Below the pieces are notes generated by a model. The model searched no databases, was not told the origin of the DNA, and worked only from the letters and a program-made list of their open reading frames with translations. Below, in pieces: positions 12,626-23,951 of a DNA stretch of 64,000 bases; within the stretch, counting starts at the first letter, position 1, and every line of letters starts with the position of its first letter. This stretch comes from Xiphias gladius (taxonomy: Eukaryota; Chordata; Actinopteri; Istiophoriformes; Xiphiidae). The position numbers and the translations under genes were made by a program. The DNA lies in contig NC_053413.1 in the NCBI RefSeq assembly GCF_016859285.1, positions 24,891,939 through 24,955,938 on the forward strand. The letters are read 5' to 3'.

Positions 12626-14322
12626 CATGCGTTTCACCAGGGACAGATGACTGGCTCAGCTCTGCATGTTGGCTGGGCGGAAAACAGCTCAATTAAAGGT
12701 AGCGGCGGAAAACACCCGAATCGATGTCCAGAAACCAGAAGATCGTGACCTATTCTTTCCTTCTCCTTTGATTGTAATAGATTAGTCCTCTCCGGGTCAG
12801 GATATTCACAGGGGAGGCTCCTTGTTTGATTTATTGACTACTAATGAGAGACTGGTTTACTCCGAGGTCTGCACCAAGAGCGCCTCGTCCCACTAATTAT
12901 CACTTCAGAGAGGCACGTCGGCTTTGAGCCGCCGAGGCAGAGAAGACTTTTAGCACAAGCTGATTTGCATTAATGAGGACCAGATTTTGCAGGACCGTGT
13001 CAGGTCTCATCACAACCAGAAGCCACTACCAGACCGACACAGCTGAATATGTGTCATCTGACTTGGCCTTGTGATCCTCCTCCCAGCCGGGGTCAACCGC
13101 TGGTTGAACACCCATCAGCCCAGTGCACGCATGCAGTATTCATACTTTCCTACATGGCTGATGTGGAATCTATTTTTACTGTCACTCCCCACTACATTCA
13201 GTCCAAATCAAGAGAAACTGAAAAGCCGAGGTGCTGCTCCTGTTGTTTGTTTGGTTTGTTTTTGCAATTCTCCACTGCTGTCGCTCTTCACTCCAAATGA
13301 AGATGACAAAAAGTGAAAAAGCAAAAAAAACAAAAACCTTGAATCCTTCACTGCACACAGCTAATGCTTATCATCTTAATCTTTAAAAATAAAAAAAAAA
13401 GAGAGGAACTGGAGAAAAAAAAAAATAAAAAAAAAATGTAATCTGATTGGATTCTGTCACGTTCATCATGGAAAAAAAAAAAACTTTTTGATTTTTTTTT
13501 TTATTTTTTTATTTTTTGGTTTTTTGGTTTAATGCCTGAAACCTTCTACACGAAGCTCCAAACGGAAGGACACACACTGCCTGACGAGGCAGGCTGTCAC
13601 TGAGCGCACCGCCTCCTCGGATCAGTCTCTCACACGCCCCGCGCTTGCCGGTGGACATAATCAGCTGCTTGTGTAATTGGCTCAACAGAGACGTTCCCAC
13701 CAGGTCGATGGAATAATTAATACAACGCAGCCGATCAGTCCGTCCATTGTGTTTGCTCCAGGTTTAGAAAGGAGTCGTCGGGGTCTGGTGGGATAACAGC
13801 AATACTCCTACAATAGTTTTTACAAAAAACGATTAAAACTATTAAATCCCCCATTTAATACTTAAAACTGTGTTTAAGTTTCATTATTTCTTCCTTTTTT
13901 ACGAAAATGTTCTCACAGGTTTAGTGATATAATGGAATCTTTTAAATAAAATGTAAAATAAAGCAGCTTCTTTATAAGCAGATTGTGGTGCATTTTTCAG
14001 GTCCACGACGCATATTGTGACTTTTTGATAGTAGAAGAGGTAATAATGAAATGGTAGAAGCGTTAGTACTGGTATTGCTGTGGTGACGGTTACAGCTGTT
14101 GCCGCAGTGGCGTTAACAGCACTATCAAAAGCAGCAGTCATAGCGGCGGTAGTAATATTAGTAATAGTGGCGGTGGCAGCAGTAGGGTTGGTTGTAAATA
14201 ATTAGTTGTGGTAGCAGTGAAATCATTGTGGTCGCAGCATTTCAGTATCACAAGCATATTAGACTCAGTAGCTTTGGCAACAGTGATAGTGGTGCGATTG
14301 TGTGTGTGTGTGTGCGCGTGTT

Positions 14323-14362
<40 letters not shown>

Positions 14363-14525
14363 GGTGTGTGGGTGTCTAAGTGTAAGAGTTTGATAAGTGC
14401 TCTCCCGCGGAACTTTCTCTTCCAGGAATACGGGGCCGTGTGCATGTGTGTACAGGTCTGTTCGGTTTATTTAACCCAGTCTGCTACCACTCCTGGCCAA
14501 TGGTCAGTGTGTGTGTGTGTATCTA

Positions 14526-14561
<36 letters not shown>

Positions 14562-17043
14562 CATGCGTGTGTGTTGAAACACTATGAGGAGGGTGAAGGT
14601 AACGTCCTCCTGTTGTTTTCACGGGGACACGATAATGGAAATGGAACGAACGCTGAACCACTAGCAGCAGGCCTGACCAGTCGACCTGATTTTTTTTTTT
14701 TTAAACTGACATCATTAAACTCCTACTTACCTAAATTTATTCATATTACGATATTCAGAACATAAATCATCTGAATCCTGTACAGCAACATCAACCAATG
14801 GAACCTAACCAGAAGTCCAGGATCTCTTAACTGGTCATACTTTAATTAATCAGGGTAAACATATAAGAAGTCAACCCCCCCATGAAAAAAGAAAAATCAT
14901 GAACTTGTTGTTTATTCTTGTTTATCATTTTCTAGATAAATGTGACAGTTTATTGTGTTATAGAGTTCAGGTCGCATCATTCAGCCCGGTTACACACGAA
15001 AATCCCCCGTACTGTAGTTGAAATATGGTACAGGTCTCTTTTTTTTTTTTTTTCAAAGCGATTTCCACTTCACTTACTTTCAACATTAGAGACATTCACA
15101 TGTAGCACGTTTTTCAAAGGAACCCACACTCTCCTCTAATGCGAACCCTGCAGAGATCAACGCGCATGACTGAACAGCGACCATCTTCACCGACGGCATG
15201 GGAGCGACCCAGGGTTCATACTACCACAGACTCCAACAATAACACTGGGATAACGGCCATACGGGTGCACACCGTAGATGTAAGTCGAGCTGTTTTCAGA
15301 GGCTGAGCTGCCCTTGTGGTGGATAATCCCAGTGGGGAGAAGCCTAATAAATACAGTACAAAAAAGAACCGTATCTACATTTTTGAATAAATAACACAGT
15401 ACATTGCAACACTTGTTTTTTGGATTAAATTGTTACCATAATAGCTGTCTAACCCAGAAAGTTAGGCTAGCTTGAACTCTCAAAGACAACTGGTTCAACA
15501 CAAGATACTACAGAGGAGCCAACAGTACGAGTGTCAGAGGCACAGCGCTTATGAAGATGTTATGGCTAATGTGTTAGGTAACAGTTGCCCACTTGCGCAT
15601 CCGGCACTCAGAACAGTTTGGGGTTGTGTCTGAGTCCACCTAATGGATGTCAGTCCCAGTAGTCACTCTCCTTTTAGCTCTGTTTTGGTTTGCTGGGGGA
15701 AAAAAAAGGAAAGAAACCTCGGGCTTTAAGCTGCTAAAAGGTCCGTTTTCTTCAGCTAGCCGTTCGCTTGGCCGCTCGGCCATTTTGGTGTCCGAAGGGA
15801 GCCGTGGCTTGTCTGAGCTCGGAAAGGTGACGGGACTGGCCTTTATATACAGGCGGTTGTTGAGAGCTGCGAGGATCGGTGGTACAGTCTGTGGGAAGTA
15901 CATTTCAAAAGCAATGAGCTGAGGCAGACTCAGTGGTAAAATTAAAAGCATTGCTTAATGAGGGAAGCTTTAAGTGGACAGATTTAGTCTTGTCTGGGAG
16001 AAATGGCATTTTTTTTTTTTTTTTTTGGGCCTGCAGGCTTCTGCTCCACCCGAGCCTTTTGGCCATTGAAGAAAATAGTGGATCCTTTGTTGTTCTTTGC
16101 AATGTCAAGACTCAGTTTTTCATGATGTGAAAATTTAACAAAACCCCGAAGGACGCTTGACTGTCAGGCGTGAATTGGAGACACGGGTGGGATGGATGTG
16201 TCCTCGGAACGAAACAGACTGCGGTAACTGATAGACAGCACGGCGTTGCTGAGACTGCCACATGCGAGGATATACTGCTGCTTATTGCTCTGACGGCGAC
16301 GCAGCGAGATGCTTGGAGGGAGCGGACTACCACCCAAACACCCGACTACCGTGACGGAAACACGGTCGTGCAATCATGGATTGGGCTTTTGAGAGCAGGG
16401 TGCGCCTGTTGTTAATTCATTATGTAAGAGCGGTAAGGCAGACCGGTTGGTTTGGCAGCTGACAGGGTAGCCGGGCTTCTCCTGTTTCACCGCGCAGGTG
16501 CCGACGGCAAGTCTTCTTTAAAGTTTACTTTAGGCGGTGAATATCGCATGTCAACGCTCGATACCAGCTGCCGTGCATCCTGGGAATTCCTCCAGGTAGG
16601 ACCCCTAGTAGCTCGGCTCCAGTCAGATTCACTCAGAGGTGCTTCAATCGATCAGCTGAGTCGAAAATGCTTCACAGGGCGTAGAGGACGAGGCACGTTT
16701 ATGTGTAAATAGAACCTTTCAAACGTAGAAACCATTCAAAGAGTTTGACATACATACGAGGTGTGGCACTGTAGTGAATTAACCTTTGGAAACAAAGGAG
16801 AGGAAACAAACAGGTTTGTTAGGGCATGCCTGTTACGTAGCTTCACATCATGAATTTGCGTGACGTGATATTGAAAGGTCTGATGAAAGAATCGGGCAGT
16901 AAAAAGTAAATGAAATAATACCGTTATTACAGTTGTTTATTCTCTTATCTTCTATTGTAGACTCAAGTGACTGTGACGGTATGTGAATTAGACTGACTGT
17001 TGTCAGACACGTGTCACATGTTTGACACGTCAGTGACACCTCC

Positions 17044-17103
<60 letters not shown>

Positions 17104-20100
17104 TGCTTGTTTCATGCCATTTGATGTATCCCGGCATGGTCCTCCAAATAACCCCCAATATAAACAAACTGCGACAGGGGGATTATTTGTGATATTGGCC
17201 CTTTTTTTTTTTCATTATCATGTGGCTCCTTACCAGATATAATCCATTGAAAGGAAGCAACGGCTCACTGTTATTTTTCTACAAACTCCATCTGTGGACA
17301 CACTGTAAAAGTAGATCCGTGTCTGTAATCGTTGAAACACCTGTAGCTGTAGTGCAAAGATGTGTTTTGGAATTTGTGACCACGGAGACATGACCACAAC
17401 AGATATCAAATGTCAGACTGACTGATTTCACCAGTCAGTACCTTTGGGTTGCATTAAGATACGGTTTGGTGGATCATTCAAAACAGACCAGTTTGCTCCA
17501 TTGGTCGGTCAACAGGAAATCCCTTTTGTTTATGTTCTCAACCCCATGAGGTCAGTGATCTGACCCACCGAGAACCAGCCCAGCTAGCGTTAAAGCCCCT
17601 AATTCGTAAAATGTGTTGAAATCCGCCAGACCCAGTGATACTCCTGATTACTGTTGCATAAGGTGCTAACCTGACACAAGTCTAATCCAGGCTCAGTCCG
17701 CTCAGCCCGGAGGGCTGCTGACCGCGCTCGGTCAGAACTAATCAGACGTACAGTTTGTGTTCCTGACAACAGCAGGAGGGGGGAGAGGGTTTGGATGCTG
17801 CGGTGCAACCAGGGGGAACAGGGTTTGACAAACCTGACCCAGAAGTACGTTATTAGGGAACATGTGGATGATAAAACAGAGAATAATTTAGGAGAACCCT
17901 TCACTAACAAGGAGTATCAATCAAATATTCATCAGCAGGTGTGTCAGATGGCTGCCTCTGGCAGGATCCCTGTCTTCGGGGCCGCGTTACTGACAGTTTC
18001 ACGGGACTACGTCCTCATATCAAGCTGGAGTACGCACACATTCTCATACTGCACACTGTCGCCTGCGTTTGGGTCCAAAAGGCTGAAACCAGTGCGGTGT
18101 CATATGACAGATCTGCGTGCAATCCCGCTGCCGTCAAGGTGCACACAAGGTTTTTGTTTTAACACAGGGTGACCAGATCGAAAGCGAGCAGTTTGGGAAT
18201 TATCATCATGACTCAAGTGAGTTTTGTGGGCCCTGAAAGTAATGAAATGTTATTTTGCAGATCTGGAAAGCTGAATCAAGCCTGCAGGGCGGTCTGGTGT
18301 TTAGAAAAACGGCCCATTCTTCTTGGAAAAAGGATTGTTATCATACTTCCTGTTGGCGAACAGCAAAGTTATCCTCATTCTAATTCCCCGCAATCCGTCG
18401 TCCCACGGCAGCTGCTGTCACGGAGACAGACGACCGGTGGCGCTGCTCTTCCAGCGCTGACGTTGTAATCAAGTAGCACGGATCTTGATCTGGCTCTGGT
18501 ACAGTCATATTGTGGGAGTCAGAACGTTTGGCGATGCAGACATTTTTTAAAGGCCGCTTTTGAAAATACCTCCCTCGATGGAGCGCACCACTGGATTTCA
18601 TCTTTGAAATGCAAAGTTCGGGATGTGAGCGGAAAACACCAAGGCTCTCCTGTTGTTTAGAAGTACGCTGCTCTCTTTTCTGAGGGATCTCAGTGGAAAC
18701 TTTCTTTTAGCGCAGTTAAGAGTACATCAGTGTTTTGAACACCACAACCATCTTTTTAAATACCGTGTTCTGTTTGAGTGCTGCCTGTGAAAAAGGCGGC
18801 TCAGTTAGGGGAGAAAGTAGCATTTACGGGTGATTATCAACCAGCGTTATCTCTGTTATCAAGTGGCTGCTGGTATTTACAAGGCACTTTGGCGCGTGTG
18901 GTGGCGGCACATATTTTGAGAGCGCTTCCCTCGCGCTTTACAAGACGCGTCTACGGCTCCTGTAGCCACGATGCGGACCAGAGTAGCTCCGGTTGGGGGG
19001 CCATGAATCATGCCCGGATCCGTCTGTGAGTAAAGAGGAAGAAAAACGTAAGCTTACAGCCACAACACACATGTGGGAAACAACGAGAAAATACAATATA
19101 ATCTGTGACTGGAGAAAACATCTGAATGTTGAACCTGAAATAGTCAGCATCAAAATTTCAAGAATCCTGATTCTGTAGACAAACAGTCATTACAGGAAAA
19201 GATCTCACATTTGTTACCTTGTCTTTTTATGATAAATTAAGCTTTTTTTTGTTGCAAATCACTTCCGAACCGGTACTGATCAACAATCCCAACAGCCCTG
19301 TACAGAACATGGTCGTTATTTGCTGCGTTGCCTTGCATGCATGAGCTATGGCTGCACTTGCACTGAAGGAACATTTAAGATGCCAGCAGCTGTAACGTGT
19401 CTCAGGTTGTCGTCGCCACTTCACAAAGTGACCCATGCGCTTCCTGTTTTGACAGAGCTGAACATGGAATTCAATCCGTCGGACCATCCGCGGGCCAGCA
19501 CCATATTCCTCAGCAAATCCCAGAATGAGGGTAAGTAGCTTTGTTTCAAAGGATTTGATTGATGCATCCGTTTTTTCAATTCAATTCTAGTGAACGCATC
19601 CCACTGAAAAAAAAAGAGAAATCTCCGTCTGTCTGTCCTTCGATTTTCCTCGGCAACCGCTCGTCCGATCGACCTCAAACTCCACGCGCGTATTGGCGAG
19701 GGCCCGTGGAGGTGCAGAATCGACTGTGGCGGTTTTTTTGGGCGAACGGTTCTTGAGAAGCGTGAAAAGAGAAATATTAAACGGCAGCAGCTTAGGGGCC
19801 GGGGCGACTCTTCCACGCAGCCGATGTCATCGATTTACACGTAGCAACAGATGGCTGCGCCGGCTCGAAGCTCGGATTCCCTGGAACACAAGCTGCGGCC
19901 ACAAAACCTTGCGCAGGATCATCTAAAGTGTGGGACTGTTTTGGACAGAGACCCGAGCTCTGCAAATGGTAAACGGCCCATCCCAGAGCGCTTTGTTTAA
20001 GACCAGACGCAGCGCCGGCAAGACAGCAGCGTTCTGTTTACTTTTTATCCCTACCCAGGCGTGTTAGGATTATCAACTGGTGGAACAAATCCTTTATGCA

Positions 20101-22466
20101 CCGCTGCTGTTATGGTAACGTAACGTGCGTCGTCTAACGTTGTTACCCGGCCGCTCCGTTTCCCCTTGGGCCACGGATGACTGAGTAAAGGGCTTCAACT
20201 GACGTTAAATCCTTTGAAATCCCCCCCCCCCCGTTAGCCAGGGGGCGTTAGCCAGTGACGTTCTTCGCTGCATATGACTCCGGCGATGAAAGAGATCCAT
20301 GTCAGACCCATTACAGGTTTTGAGTCAGTAAAAAATAAAAGTCAAAATACTGATTCTCCAGTTCAGGGAAAGGGTTACTAGTACACACAGGGATTCAATT
20401 AATCTGCACTCGCTTACCAGCTTATTATATACACCTCGATAAGAATAATGCAGTTTAATACAACAGGCCTGGAATAAATCCTCCCTGGATGAGGATTATA
20501 ATGTTCCGTTTTTATTGAATCTGTTTAAGAGGATGTTGATTTATTTTAATGGTCTTTTTAGAGGCTGTAATTTGTGGTGCTGTTGAACTGTCCCGGGTTA
20601 TACTGAGAGCCGTTCCTAATATTTTGTCGACTTTAATTCCAATAAATGGGACGGACAAGTTACTCAATAAAAACTGAGCATCGTAATCCTCATCCGGGGA
20701 GGATTAACTGAGCTGCGTCTCTGTGGGTGGCTGATGTCTGCAGTTTTTATGCGATCGGCCCGAGGCATCGGACGGAGAACTTCGGCACCCCGTTGGGGGG
20801 AGTTGATACGGGGACTGAGGAATTATTAACATGCTTCTAAGAGCCATAATCACCACGGCGTGAGATCATCGCTTGGCCGGGGGGAACAAACAGCGAGACA
20901 ATACCGGCTTTGTGGTGTCGAAGTAGGCGAAAACGGCATCTGATAAATGCTTTTTCCGGTTAAATTTAATCTTTCGCATTCTACACACGTGGACAGTAGA
21001 TACCGTGTTTCACCCTCCCTCTTCCTCGTGGCTTTAAGTGATAAAGCTGACGCTCTTTAAGTTTTTAAAAGTTTCTTAATCAACAAATCCCCTGAAGAAG
21101 CCAAACCAACAGTAAAAGAATGCCACTAGCAAATGTTGCGTGCATAGTCACAGCCCGATACGTGCCTTTGTGCAGCTGTGGTCCAGAAACCCCACAGTAA
21201 ATAAAGTTTGGTTTTGGTCTGTTTGTGGTACGTGTTGATGATACTAAAAACGTCATATGAAACCAGCCCGATCCTTTCATTCACTGGGCCTCCAACGTTT
21301 TTGGTTTTTTTGAGCCTTTGTACTCGGGCAGCCCCCTGGTGACCCCTGCTCAGAAGTCGAGCTGTGAGCAGGTCAACCGAAGACTGAAACGGTTTCATTT
21401 AGGTCCGTTTTTAAAGCCCCGGGGAGGCAAAGCTCCCTGGTATTTTGCGAGAGAAAAATCAAAACATGTGAGAGAGAATAACGTGAATGTAATTTTGTGT
21501 CGCAGCAATGTTTTCTCCTCCTGTCTCGTTAATAATTGCGAAGCCCCCTCCCACGCATCTTACGAGCCCCAGGTGGGTCACAAACAGGGGAGCAGACACA
21601 GAGAAAACAGCCATATTTGAGCGTGCAGCAGTTACCAGGTTGCTGCTGACATTGCCGATGCTCTTTCGCATGTTCTCTTGATTAAAATTTTGCATGAAAT
21701 CAGCGAAGGCTGATAACCGCTGCTGAAGTATGGATACATTTGGAAATGTCGTCACTTTAGGAGAATCGGTGACTCTGCTGCAAATGCAATAAGGTTTTTT
21801 GGCTCCTCTCTTTTCAGAGGTGCCGTACAGGAGTGGTGAGTAGTCGTGAGTGTGACTTTGTCTCCCCCTAGTGGTGCAACAGCACCTTTTCCTCTCTCTA
21901 TCGAAACTCCCTGTTTATTTCTACTCTAACCCTCCCTTTAACTCTCACTCCTCAATAATTAGAACAAAATGCTTTTTTTTTAAATTTTTTGTGACTTGCA
22001 ATTAACATTGTGAAGTGTGTTTTGCTTCTGGCGATAACAGCGTCTGCTACCGGTTGCTAACTGCTGGGTTTTGCACTCGTCTTGCAGCTGCTGTCAGTGC
22101 AGAGGACATTAAATTTATTGACGAACCTGTCTTTCTTTCTGTAGTGCAAGAAAAACGAAAGAGCCTCTTCATCAATAATGTGAGTGTGCACCTTTTTCTG
22201 TTTCTCTCCCCAAAGTTAACCCGTGTTACTTCACACTCTTTGTTAAAATAGCCCATTAAACCACACATTTTCCAGCGATCCCTTGCTTTGAGTAAAAATC
22301 AGCTTTGTGTTACTTTGAATAAATCACATGCCTTAAGACAGAGAAAGCTGAAAATGTAAAACCGTGACATCCGTAGGTCTCGTGTCCCCCTGTGCGTGAA
22401 AAGCAGGCATGCTTTATGTGGGTCAGGCGAAAACATGTACACTCTAAGTAACAGTCACTGTGTGTT

Positions 22467-22533
<67 letters not shown>

Positions 22534-23879
22534 GTAGCATGGAACGCTGAGGCGGAAATGCAGCTCCTGCTCCACCATCTTCCTCGACGACAACACAGTC
22601 AGCCAGCCCAACCTCAAATACACCATCAAATGGTCAGAAGCTGACAGCGGCGCACAAACAGCACAACTGAAGATAAACAGTTTGTCCGTCCTGTTTCCCC
22701 GTCACTCACATCAACATCTGCATTGTTTTTTCTTTTACAGCGTAGCGCTGGCGATTTACTACCATATAAAAAACAGGTGAGCATTCTCAGTCAACGTTCA
22801 GCACTCACAGTCGACATCTGGGCGCCTGATGACGGAAATTTCTGTAAAGGCAGAAGCTCTGCTTATTTTCTTTGTGTCAGAGTGTTCAAACCTGCACTCC
22901 GGTCTCGGGTTTGTGACGTAGATGTGGACTTTGAGTTCAGTCAGTCAAAATTCATTTAATGAAAATGTGAATTGAGCGATGTAACGGACAGTTTGGATTG
23001 TGCCGTTTTGTCCGTCTACAGTATTTTGTTTTACCTAAGTGTGTCTCTTTGCGTTTCACACTGTCAGCATCGTATCAGTAACCTGGTATTTCCTGAGCAT
23101 TCGTAGATTTACTCTCCGGAAGCAGTAAATGTGGTGTCAACCCACGGAATGGCCAAATCAACCGAGTAACTGCTTTGTCTCACTCCAGGGACACAGATGG
23201 AGGAATACTGCTGGATATATTCGATGAAAAGCTTCACCCTCTCTCAGTAAGATTTCCAGCTTCAGTCATTTTCTTTTTTCTTGTTAGAACCTGAGTTTGC
23301 ATGTTTTAATTTCTCTTTCCCTTTATGAAACACCTCTTTGGTTTTAATCCCCTTCACCCTTCTCCGTTCCCACCCCTCTTGCTCCCGTCGGCGGTCGTCC
23401 CCTTCCCTTCTCTGACCTTGCTCCCATCACCGTTTCATTCCCCACTTTTCCTTTTTATTTATCTTCATTTGTCCCGTCTCTGCTTCCAGCTTCTCTCAAA
23501 ATGTTCTTTTCCTCGTTTGTGCCCCCCCCCTCCCCTCAGCCCTACCTGTTTTCTCCCTTCCTTTCTGGGCATCGCATCTTCCCCCGCCTCTCTTTGACCT
23601 CTCTCCTCCCTTCTTCCAGAAATCGGAGGTGCCGCTGGACTACAACCGGCACGATCCAGAGCAGAAGCAGATCTACCGGTTCGTCAGGACGTTGTTCAGC
23701 GCTGCTCAGCTCACGGCTGAGTGCGCCATCGTCACACTGGTAGGATTTCTACCGTGTCTTCATCCCGGGGGCCCATGAGAAATATGGAAACGAATAAAAA
23801 GAAAAAAAAAATATTGCCAAGTCTTTTTTTTTTTTTTTTCAGAAAGCTTTCGAACGGAAGTAAGAAGAAGTCGACTGTG

Positions 23880-23951
<72 letters not shown>

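Noticed and set aside
14228..14661. Open frames rich in Cys-Val or His-Thr around TG/CA repeats (here and at 1.9, 22.4, 23.8, 45.9, 49.6 and 59.4 kb)
   Set aside because: They are translations of microsatellites.
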